A stretch of DNA of 64,000 bases, from the NCBI GenBank assembly GCA_022539475.1, contig VCMS01000092.1:203289-267288 (forward strand), written 5' to 3'. A program made the position numbers and the translations under genes. The DNA comes from Gracilaria domingensis. Lineage: Eukaryota > Rhodophyta > Florideophyceae > Gracilariales > Gracilariaceae. The notes under the pieces were generated by a model. That model was not told the origin of the DNA. It searched no databases and worked only from the letters and a program-made list of their open reading frames with translations. Within the stretch, counting starts at the first letter, position 1. Each line of letters starts with the position of its first letter. Below, one piece after another: positions 24,061-34,130 of this stretch.

Positions 24061-25269
24061 GTGACAGGGGTAGACATCTTCCAGCTTTGTATCCTTGCAA
24101 TATGTCGTTTCTTGATGTTCTTACAAGAAGAGATATATAGAAACAACATCTTAGAGACAGAGACGATGGTTTTCTTTCTTTAACAAACTTAAATTGAAGG
24201 AAGCAGCTCTCAGACGATGGCATTTCTTGGTTGACAAGCAAAAGAATGAAATGAAAGCACTGGAAGATCTTGGCCTGCAAAAGTTACTGTAGCCCTCTAC
24301 CCTCGTAGTAACAACACTTACCCTGTCAAATCGAAAACTACAGATTCTAGAGCAGCAGATACAATGCGTCACGGGGTCCGAAAGTACCCCAGGTACACGA
24401 TGCGATTCTCTGCCATTTGGATTTAGAGCGGACGCATCGACGATGTTCTCCTCACTGGTAACCTGGTGAAATTGAACTTGTTCCACGCAATGAATGAGAA
24501 CGGGTGGATACTTTTCGAACATCCATCTGAAAAACGCCGGACTTCCCATCGAGTTCAAACCACGTCATAGTGAGAGCGAAAGGATAAATAGTGAATGATA
24601 AGACAAAAACAGTTGGATTATGCGTGCGGAGCTTGTTACGAGACGGAAAAACAGCAGGAAATCGAGACGAGACACGTGAGGACTGGGACTGCGACGTTTA
24701 CTCTCACCTTTTATCTCTAGCGCTATACCAGTGTTATAGGATGTACCAAGGGTAGTGAGATCTTTCGGTCAGAGATTGCCAGCTTTCCTGGCTTTCGGTT
24801 TTTGATGGAGTGCAGGACAAGCCCAGACAGAGGTTTCGAATTTCGGAATCCGAAACAGGCGTTTCAGGGTAATACCGACGGTATGATACTGTACCGTTGG
24901 TACCCAGCGAAGCCTTCTATCCACGCGAACCTTTTGTGCGCAGTGAGTTTTATCAAAATATTGAGGGCCATGCCTAATTTCAGCTACTTTCGCGACATCG
25001 AAGCCGTTGGCTTCGATGTCGCGAATTGAAGAGTGCATCGAGTGCGCCCTTGTCTTGGCATCCCCGATGGGGATGGGGATCACATCGTGCCTCCGTACTG
25101 GCGGTGGTTTGTTCTTGCGCAGCCCTCCCAACCCTGCTTCTCGGTAATGATTTCTGGACCATGGGCGGCGCTGATGTCGCGAGTCACAGAAGCTCATCGT
25201 CTCAGATACGAAGCCGAAGCCGATAGCTCTTCCAAAGCCAGCGGTATGTGTCTTCAATCAATTTATACG
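24061..25269. other. No gene supported; may hold a fully eroded ORF
   Basis: On the plus strand a frame near 24180-24290 (LKEAALRRWHFLVDKQKNEMKALEDLG) looks protein-like but is soon broken. Minus-strand ORFs at 24151-24558 and 24769-25257 are shadows without family resemblance. A perfect hairpin lies at 24989-25025 (separate entry). Confidence 0.35.
24989..25025. repeat. Perfect 17-bp inverted repeat with 3-nt loop
   Basis: TTCGCGACATCGAAGCC at 24989-25005 is followed by GTT and then by its exact reverse complement at 25009-25025. Seventeen perfectly paired bases around a three-base loop are unlikely by chance. It lies in no recognised gene. Confidence 0.85.
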
Positions 25270-26700
25270 TGTACCAAACGTCAATATGACCTCTATCACT
25301 AGCACCATCCGTGACGCTACGACTCAAAAAGCTCACGTTTCCGCTCTTAAGTTGCATGGAGTTCAATTATGTGATGCCCATGCTATGAACAATAGTAGCG
25401 GTCAAACTATGCGCATGTATCGCAGAGTGCATGCTCAGAGGCAATGTAATTTTTTCGAATGGCATGCTCCGTCTTACCTTGTGTCCTGTTTGAATCTTCC
25501 GATGCTATGCCTGCTTTGGTCTCCACTGCGGTTGGGGCTGCCTTGAAATGAAGTGCTGGTCTCGATGAAGTTGAAAACGTGTTCAAACAAGTCTTTCGCG
25601 GGTTGGAAGATGCTGCATCGCCTTCCGCATTCTCACTATTGAAGAGAAACGTTTTCGTAGAATTGCTTCATTTTTCTCAATCCTCGAGATTGTCGTTACT
25701 TCCAGCCATTATGGAAACTCTCACTGCAAGTGTAGCTCATCCGCTTGTCCTAATCCAGCGTAACGAACAAGTGTAGTCTACAGGGGACAGCTACACTGTG
25801 TTCGAGCGTTTCGTGTTCATAAATGAGGACAATGGGGATGCTCAGATCAAATATCTACCTATAAACGCCCTCCGTAAGGGTAGTGGCCGTCCACATCCGT
25901 TAAAACTTGGAATTCAATGCCACGAAGCTGCCGTTTCGTTAAAGAATTATGGCATTAAACATTTCCGGGTACTACAGATCAAGGAGGTCAGCAAGGCTCT
26001 GATAACTGTAGATGGAAACGACGCAGAATATGAGGCGTTTTGGGAAGATATGATTTCCACACTTGCGAAGGTAACCTTGTACCAGCGAGGAATCTATGCC
26101 CCACTCAACATCTTAGTCACTCGTGTTGGAGCCATGCGCCTTCTGAAATGTGAACCAATTTGCCATGTACAGCTATAGAAGTCACATGTGCGGATTCTCG
26201 CCTAACGAAGACAGCAGCTGATTGTTTAGTTTTGGTTCCAAGTTCGCCTATCTAGCTTGTCGTCTACTTTTATTCTCTCTAACTGACGCTTCTCCGAAAC
26301 CCATCGAGAGTCTGCTGCAGAATATATTGTTCCTGTCTACTTAAAAAGATTAGACAAAGCTCTCGTTGAGATTCACACAAAATCATTGTTCAAACGTCTA
26401 GAACAACTGAACGTTGATACTTCCCGCCAAACCGCGGCAGTTGTAACCATAATCTTGGCAAAGAAACGTGGAGTGTTCGTTGGTTTCTGAAACTTTGCAC
26501 TTGATAACAGATGCCTTAATGAGTGTTGACGATGAAGGGAAGTCAACTAATTTGAACTGGTCGTACCTTCTCGGGCTCCAAGAGAACCCATCAGGGACAA
26601 AGAGCTCGACTTGGTACTAGTTTATGTACCACTTGCTACAACTTACTACTCGTTGCTCTATCATCGCTTCGACACCGCCAAGAGACTGTTTCCTTTCTTC
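25270..26700 (+). pseudogene. Unrecognised degraded gene, about 450 codons
   Basis: Protein-like plus-strand sequence continues through at least five breaks. 25286-25440 (TTQKAHVSALKLHGVQLCDAH) is followed by a frame change and 25560-25776 (LDEVENVFKQVFRGLEDAA) up to TAG. The same frame resumes at 25780-26178 (NYGIKHFRVLQIKEVSKALI and YNILVT-like text), then 26330-26490 (KRLDKALVEIHTKSLFKRLEQL, AKKRGVFVG). A last frame runs at 26490-26690 (LHLITDALMSVDDEGKSTNL, WSYLLGLQENPS). Helical, amphipathic composition suggests a soluble or structural protein. I do not recognise it. It could be a host gene or an ORF of an unknown element. Confidence 0.4.
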
Positions 26701-27572
26701 AAATCTCTTTTGATTGCAAAGATCGGACCCTTTCTCTCGCAGCCGTGAGAGGAGGGGTTTCTGACGTGAAACCACCGTTCCACCTCATACAATGTCGTTA
26801 CCTTTGTGGAAACGACTGTACCGTCATGAACAATATCTCCATCAATCTCCACAGTACCCTCTTTGTGCGGATGAATTTCCAGAATGGTCGGGCCATGAAT
26901 AGTAGATGATTGTGACCCAGAACTACTTGGAACAGAATTTTGCGTATCCGATGAGACTAGCCAGGAATCCGACGACTGCAATTCAGATATATTAGATTCA
27001 GCCGAATCCCGTGAACCTGTCTCAAAGCTACCAGTGTTCACATCTCCCACTTTAGAATTTGGCACTGACGAGTTGCGGATGTCCTTTTCACTGATCCTCT
27101 TGTCACGTTTTATTCTGTAACGTGCTCTTGCAGCTGCTTGTTCTTTCATCCGGTTTCTTGCTTTGCTTCTATACTTGCGTTTCTTCACAGTATGCTTGTT
27201 TCGGGACTTCTCAACCCGAGATGCGGGTGTAAATGGACCTTTCCGAGGACGTATAACATGCCAACTTGGAGAAGGAAACGGATCACCGTCGTAGTGCTCT
27301 GTGTCGTTGTAAAATGCTCCGGTCTCTTCCTTTTGGTCTATGCAAATTATCTTTGCCGAAGGCGGTAAAACAGAAGCAACGACAAATCGTTGGGGCAATT
27401 CAAGCTGGACCCCAGAAGGAGATGTACTTGCTTTTGGTAAATCATGGTCGCTATCATTCGCGCCGGATATTTCTGTCGCGGAAGCCGGAGTTTGCACTGC
27501 TGATGTATCGCCATCGTTGCATTTAGCGCCAGATATTTCCGTCAATGAAGGCATGTCTTTCGATGTTGACAT
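26661..27572 (-). CDS. Hypothetical basic, Ser-rich protein (303 aa), intact
   Basis: An uninterrupted minus-strand ORF starts at ATG 27572. The first ~75 residues hold a loose internal repeat (TEISGAKCNDGD / ATEISGANDSD). A strongly basic block at about 118-165 (KHTVKKRKYRSKARNRMKEQ, RIKRDKR) looks like a nuclear-localisation or DNA-binding tail, followed by a Ser-rich stretch and a folded-looking C-terminus (TTLYEVERWFHVRNPS). No known domain is recognised. It lies 1 kb from another basic-protein gene on the same strand and about 2.7 kb from the divergent Tnp2 transposase. It may be an accessory (TnpA-like) protein of that element, but this is inference. It is one of few undamaged ORFs here. 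Confidence 0.6.
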   Translation of the reverse strand: MSTSKDMPSLTEISGAKCNDGDTSAVQTPASATEISGANDSDHDLPKASTSPSGVQLELPQRFVVASVLPPSAKIICIDQKEETGAFYNDTEHYDGDPFPSPSWHVIRPRKGPFTPASRVEKSRNKHTVKKRKYRSKARNRMKEQAAARARYRIKRDKRISEKDIRNSSVPNSKVGDVNTGSFETGSRDSAESNISELQSSDSWLVSSDTQNSVPSSSGSQSSTIHGPTILEIHPHKEGTVEIDGDIVHDGTVVSTKVTTLYEVERWFHVRNPSSHGCERKGPIFAIKRDLKKGNSLLAVSKR

Positions 27573-28599
27573 CTATTTTAATGTGGTGCAAACAAAGTAA
27601 GAGACCGCAGATAAGCGAGATGAGGAAGTTGAGTGCACGACAAGCCATGGAATTCTGAAGTGTTACCAAGGGAAGTACCTGTACCCGTTCTGGATGCAAG
27701 GCAAAGAATCTAATTTTCCTGTCTCCTCCAAGAGCCAATCATGCCAGTGTATTGAGCGAATACTGTCTCCATTTCTACCAATCAGCACGGAAGTACGAGG
27801 TTCAATATTTTCACAGCTAGAAGAGGTTACACGAGCAAATCAAACGACATGAAGTCGAAAGGCGTCTCTAAATCATGACATCTCCAAGCTTCTTTCTTGA
27901 GCACGGGGCCGGGAGGGCACCAGAAAAGCACCAAAGATCGTTTAAAATCTCTCTCGACGTGAGGCGGACAGTCTCTGAGCCCCTATCAAAACAATGGCGG
28001 GCGCTATTTTCTTGTAGCATTGTTACAATCACTGCCTCGCCTTTGTAACCTACCACGCTCTGTGTGAAAGTTCTCGCTGCTGCTGGAGAGAAGTGGATTC
28101 TATTACAGATGTGCGTCACCATTACCACTGCGCGAAAGAACACCATCAACATCGCATGACAAAGCTAAAACCCATTCCCCCACCGGCGGCTGCAATGGTT
28201 CCACGTCAAAACCTCATCGATTCTTTACCTAATCGTAGGGAAGTTGAATCATTGCAAAGAATGACAGATGCGAGTGAGAAAGCGAAGTATACTTCACGAA
28301 ATAATATGTCTTATGAGAGAAGTATGAAACAATGAAGAGATGGGAAAACCCTGCGAAAACCCATTCTCAGATCCTCGATAGCAATTTGGCAGGGGCCAGT
28401 TCGTGGATCTTCATGTATCAACTTATGCTTCATCAGATGATGACTCCGAAACAACCCGAACCGTTCCTGAGACAGACCTGTGCGGTTTCTTCGATCTGCC
28501 ACCGTTCTTTGTATTTTTTTTCGAAATACGCAACTGATGACATTGGTCTGCATTATGGCGGAAGCGCTTTAGCAATTGGTTTCCTTTGCTGATCTTATT
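27573..28599. other. Spacer between two minus-strand ORFs
   Basis: No gene with clear support. A plus-strand ORF at 28093-28335 and minus-strand ORFs at 27868-28152 and 28311-28553 overlap each other and resemble nothing known. Confidence 0.35.
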
Positions 28600-30082
28600 C
28601 TAGGGTTTTGATCGATTGCAGGCTCTCTTCTCAAGATGATTCTCGACTCTCAACTTGTTGTTCTGGCTCCTTGCTTTTGCGATTTCTTTTGAACTTAAGT
28701 TCGCAACCTGTGGGTCCTTGTCACTGATGGACACACCACTTTCTGCATTTTGTATCTCACTTTCATCCTCATCATAGTTCTGTTCCACAGGTAGGGTGCT
28801 ACGGGAAGAGCTTTTCTTGTTGAAAGTTTTATCCCCTGTTCTCGGAGAAATAGGTTCATATTCGTCTTCAGTCTTCAGTAACGGAAAGAAACTCTTCCGC
28901 ATCACGGCATTTTTCCACATGTTCACATCGCTTTGCATAGCGTTTTCGAGACTGTATTTTCACCTCTTGTGAGTCTCGAGGGAGCAGGGTCTTCCCCAAA
29001 ACTCGTTCTGGCCGAAGGGCTTTCTGCGACTGGTTTCGTGTGTTACGTCTCACAAATTCACTGGATAAGCGTCTTTTTCGGATAGCACGGTGATTTCCAG
29101 AAGATAAGCTTGAAGCAGCCAAACTTGATTTACTGGATCGTGTAGAACAAGCCGGTGACTTTTCGCAACTTGCCTCACTTTCATTTTGAACAGCCGTATC
29201 CATGTCGGCGGCTGGGTCACGCATCTTAACTGCAGTGCCGCCAGCATTACAGCAATCGGCGGAGACGTCTCTCTCAGGCTCCAATGTGCTTGAGCGAAGA
29301 AGTTTTGTCGTCTTTTTCAGCTTACCAGCCCTCATTCGCTCTGCTCTGGTCTTATTCAGATTCAATTTCGATAGTTGTTCTGCTGATCTTTGTGGCATAC
29401 TCCCGTTCGAAGACGCTTTTTTCCCAGCCTTCTTCCTTTTTCCAGTCATTCTCTCAGCCTTTCGATTGACTAGCTTCGCCTTTATCGCTTCATGAGCGGC
29501 CCAAAGCTGTTTAGTGGCTGCTACATGTTCAAATTTGCCCGCTATCTCGGTCATAATCCGCCTCAACTCGGTCTGAAACTCGTATCGTCTGTTTGAGAAT
29601 TGAGATTCCATCTCTTGGAGAGTAAGTTTGCAAAAGTATTGGTGAAACAGAGTCGACGCTTCGAATTCTCCACCAATGAACTTCATGAGCCGACGTGAGT
29701 AGGCCTTTCCACTGCAAGGCAAGGGAGGAACTTTCTCAGATTCATCTGAAACGGAAGAGTTGTATTTCACGATCGATAGCTCAAGATGCTCCCCAACGTA
29801 TACTTTACCATGCACAGAAAGCTCGTTGGGGTGGCAGAGAACATCTTTCATCATGATCGCCGAAGAGGAGTTTAGGAATAGAAGATTGCAAAGGATCGAC
29901 AACGGACTGTGACTGCGTGAATATTGCAAGGCAGGTAAAAGGGAGAAGAGCGAGCGCTCGCTGGAGAGGTTATGAAACATGAGGGGAGATTGACGAAAAG
30001 AAAAATGCGGGTGAAATGCGTTGAAAGTTAACTCTTTTCGCTTCATCGTCTTCAGCAACAACCAGTCAACTATAATGGACAT
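28600..30082 (-). pseudogene. Hypothetical basic protein gene split by a 7-bp tandem duplication
   Basis: A minus-strand ORF runs from 30082 to 28868. Codons before the MMKDVL start at about 29854 look like untranslated leader, so that ATG is the likelier start. The protein has an acidic/neutral N-terminal part (ELSVHGKVYVGEHLELSIV), a helical part (EMESQFSNRRYEFQTELRRI), then long basic and Ser-rich blocks (ERMTGKRKKAGKKASSNG). At plus 28864-28877 the heptamer GTCTTCA occurs twice in tandem. The second copy creates a TGA and shifts the frame. The reading continues in the shifted frame to 28600 in similar acidic, Ser-rich style. Without the duplication the two parts form one frame of about 420-500 codons. 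Function unknown; possibly a partner of the divergent Tnp2 gene. Confidence 0.6.
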
Positions 30083-30236
30083 TTGATGACGTTTGTTGTC
30101 TTAAATCTTGTCGTGCCGGAACAACTCAAATTCGAACAAGGTTTTATGGTTGGTGTCCTGGTACGTAGCCTCGAACCAAGCCGCGATCACTTCAATGGGA
30201 GGATATAGATGTTAGAAAGCAATCAGATGCCCATGC

Positions 30237-33200
30237 GTGCCAGGAAAGATAATCAGCCGTGTCACCGCATTTCGACATTATCGTGCTGCTGTGAAGCTCG
30301 AGAGACGTTTAAATCCATGGCTTCCAAAAGTAATTCCGCCCCCAACAGAGTTCAAAGAGGATCTCTCCAATGGAAACGAGGACGGAACTCCTTCCACATC
30401 TACAACTACCGAACATCCGTCAATTCCGGTTGCGAGCATTGAATCTAATTCCAGAGATTCGAGGAGGAGCACCAGAGAGAACCATGTGGTATCAACCCAA
30501 CCGCTCTTTTCATCGGATTCTAATAGATGCGTTGGATCTTGGCACTCGGTGATACCGGACAGTATCGGATCTGGTAGATATCCGAACCGTATCTCGGGCG
30601 AGCGGGACATTTCATTGAATGAGATCATATCATCGTCTTCGGCTACTATATGTGATGAAAATGGCGAAACAATTTCTGCATTCGAGTGCATCTCGTACCG
30701 TGATGAATCTCCAAAAGAAGAAGCGTTTTTTTCATCAGAGTATGATCCAGTTACATTGACACTAAGTGATGAACACAATGGCGAAATTGAGGACGTGGAA
30801 GTGAGCGTCGATGACCAACCCTACGACTCAATTCCGGATGCATCCGCTCTAGAAGGATCCTACTCGACTTTTCAACAGTTCATGAAGACTCACAGATTTC
30901 TCATATCCTTTGCCATTAAACATGGGCAGGTTACAACAGAGATGATGAATAATCTGCTCCTGGATCACGGGGCATCTTACAAATCATGGGTCGGAGTGCG
31001 GAAGGCACTGTTGCGCGAGTCTCAACTACCGTTCCAAATGTATCCCTACTGCGCCAATTCCCATATGTTGTTGCTCTCTGAAGATCTTACTACGCGCAAA
31101 ATGTGTCATCATCAGAACTGTAAGTCAGCACCAGCAACGATTTCAATGCTTGGTTACATTTCTCTCGAAGAACGTCTCAGAGCGAGACTTAGTAGCCCAT
31201 CCGCGGGGCCTCAATTGTATGAATACTATTGGAGGCAATTGAGACGTCATTTTGGTCCGAAAGGATGTGAGGTTTATGATGATTTTACGTCTGGACGGAT
31301 TCTTCGAAGCATTGTCACGCGCCTTGGCGGTGTGATTGAAGTCAAGTACGATATCTTCCCATCTCTCTCAACAGATGGCGTCAACGCGTTCAAGAAGACC
31401 GAGTACAGCTACTGGCCAATCATTCTCATACTTCTCAATACAGATCCGTCCGAAAGATTTGAAGTGAAGAATATGCTCCCCGTGTCTATTATTCCGGGCC
31501 CAAATGCTCCATCTGATCTCAATTCTTTCCTTATCCCCATTCTACATGAGCTCAAGAAACTACGGTCTCGTATTAAAGTCAGAATGTGGGATGGAAAGAT
31601 AAGAAAGATTCGAGGTCATCTCATCTACGTCATGGGTGAACTCGCAGCCCTTAAGAAGCTTACAAATATGAAGGGTTACAATGCTCTAGTTCCGTGCAGG
31701 TTCTGTGTCATCAAAGGACACTATCTTGCGAGTAAGCGTCATGTTTATTATCCTCCATTTATCCATGAGAAACAAGCGGGGAAGAATTTCATCAGGAGAC
31801 TATAGGATCCCAATCACCTTCCTCTTCGTTCTCCCGCATCATACATACACTGCAGGCAGCACCTTCGGGAATGTGCTCCTTCCATTTCAGCCGCAGAGTT
31901 AGCCAAGAAGTGCCAGAAATTGGGTGTCGAAGGAACTGATACATGTCTTCTTGTGGATTCGATGGAATTTCTCGAACCATTCCATGGTTTTCCAATCGAC
32001 CTGATGCATCTTCTATTTAGGAACATTGCACCAGACATGATGGCACTCTGGTGCGGTGACTCGACTTCCATTGATGACATATCTCCTCTGAATTCGAAAG
32101 GTATTCAAGCTCAAGTGCGTACAAGGCTCCGTAGTGCAGGAAGTCTGTTCAATGACAGGATAAGAAGACTGCAAGATCTTACTAAACGCAATAGATGGAA
32201 AGCCACTGAGTGGAAAGCATTTGCCCTGGATCTCAGTCTCATCGTCTTGGATGGAATTCTCCCTTCACATCTTCTCTCCGGATGGAGTTATTTCGTAGAA
32301 CTCTGTAGCACATTGTCAAAGTGGGCCCTGGTTGAATCCGACCTTTGCCGTATAGGGCACCTATCTAAGCGTTTTTATTCACACTTCGTCACTACGTACT
32401 TCAAAGGAGCTCAGGAGCGTATTCATCTTTGCAAGTATATCTATCATTTACTACTACATTTGGAAGACTCCGTAAGATCCTGCGGTCCCCTCTCGTATCT
32501 GTCGCAATGGTCTCTGGACAATTTTGTTGGCGTCCATAACCGTCAATGCAATTCCATTTTCCGAGTGGCAGAGTCAGTACTGGAAAAGATCAAACTACTC
32601 GAGTCAGCCAAGATGTATTGTGTCCTGAACGATATGAGTTTGAGACTTCCCGACGACGAGGCGATGGGGAACAGAAGCTGATTACTTAGGTGCAGTTTTA
32701 GGCCATATCTTGAAAGATACACATTTCGCCATCCAAGAAAGGTTCGCAAGTGCCGCGAAATCTCGAGTACGATCGGGTGTGATTTTAAATCTCTTCTTGA
32801 AGGGTATCTCCACCGCGAGTTTGGCTCTCACCATAAATCTGCTTATGAGGACGACGACGAGGTTATCACGTGGGGCAGACTTGTGGACGAGAAGGCCGAC
32901 GACGGATACCGTACTATGTATTCTGGCTCGTTATTCATGCATGAGGAGCCAAGCACAAGGGCTTCATACTATGTTGTCGGAAAGTACCAAGGCAGCTCTG
33001 GAAACGAGATAGATTTGTTTTACGGCAAGGTTCTTCTCTTCTTTGAGATGAAAATAGATGACGCAGTGAGTTTTCTTTGCTTTGCACGCTGGGTCGTCTC
33101 AGGGCTCGAGAAGAGTGCTCAGAATCAGCTTTTCAAGAGAGGACTAGACACTGAAGATAGGGTGTTCACAACGTTCTCAGTTGAGTCTGTTGACACAATC

Positions 33201-33353
33201 TCCAGGCAAGTTTTTACCATTGAGCAGAGAGTCAAGAGCAACAAGGGTCCAAGGCTGCAGAAGCGAACATATTTTGTTGACGCCTTGGCAGACTTCGATT
33301 TCCGTTACGATGTGGAAGATAGGTTTAAGTACATACTTCAGGGGCTGGTGTAA
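30237..33353 (+). mobile_element. CACTA (En/Spm) Tnp2-type transposase, nearly complete
   Basis: A 522-codon ORF (30237-31805) has an acidic N-terminal region and a conserved segment with Cys/His (YCANSHMLLLSED, CHHQNCKSAPAT). The Transposase_21 core follows: SLSTDGVNAF, YWPIILILLN, IIPGPNAPSDLNSFLIPIL, and the Cys pair VPCRFCVIKG. After a short frame break (about 31790-31920) the second ORF (31920-32681) has FPIDLMHLLFRNIAPDMMALWCGD and the C-terminal domain (HLLSGWSYFVEL). A third part (about 32690-33353) carries the tail. Order and motifs match the decayed minus-strand copy at 14.8-17.1 kb. Only two or three frame breaks separate it from a single ORF of about 1000 codons, so it is the younger copy. 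Terminal repeats were not identified. Confidence 0.88.
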
Positions 33354-33879
33354 GATGCTTTTCATGCTATGGATACAACTTTTGGTCCTCAACGTCTTTG
33401 TGTCTGCATCGCAATATCTTCATAGGCTCCAAGCCTTATGCCTGCTCCTCCATCATGGCCGACTTCGCAGATTCTCACTCTCCAAATATGAATGAGGACA
33501 GAAATTCGTTTGCTAACTCTTGTATCACTGCGAGAGTAAAGGGTCTACTTCAGCCATATTTGTTGAAAGAAGAAATCAAAATGAGCACTTTTTCTCAGAA
33601 GTGAATAGGGACTTCACATTAACTTGCCCTTACTCGTGGATGAGAATCTCCGCGAGATGAACCAAGAAGACGCCTAAGGGAGTATACAACTTTCAAAGTT
33701 ATCGAGGTATCAAGGTTTAATTCTGAAAATCGAAAAAGGAAAGTTTTCGAGCACTTTTCTCTTGGCCTGCCGCTTGACTTATTCCTTCTCACGTTGCTGC
33801 GGTACCTCTCCGTCTCGGCCTTCCTTCTACCTAGTGGATGGGTCTCTGTCGCTTCCTGATGTCGTACGCACCTTTCCCT
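33354..33879. other. Downstream flank of the Tnp2 gene
   Basis: No gene supported. It may include the right end of the CACTA element. ORFs at 33398-33604 and in this stretch on the minus strand are short shadows. Confidence 0.35.
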
Positions 33880-34130
33880 GCGGTGCAGTTGTTGCCGTCT
33901 CCGTCTGCGATTCCAACCCCATCTTTGCTCACGATACCTGCGTGATAGGCCTTCATCGCCTCCGGCTTTTGCCAGCATCATGCGCCGCAGTGCATTTGCT
34001 ACCGTTTCGGGCGCGTCCCCGTCTGCTTTACCGGCCTTATCTTTGCTCACCATACTTACGTGACAGGCCTTGGTTGCCTCCAGCTCTTCCACGCACCACG
34101 CGTCACGGTGACGCTGCCATCGTCTCGGAC
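33880..34130. repeat. Two diverged tandem units of about 119 bp
   Basis: The stretch around 33923 (atctttgctcacgatacctg, then cgtgataggccttcatcgcctcc) recurs in diverged form around 34042 (atctttgctcaccatacttac, then gtgacaggccttggttgcctcc). A partial third unit may follow. This explains the overlapping ORFs on both strands here. Confidence 0.6.
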
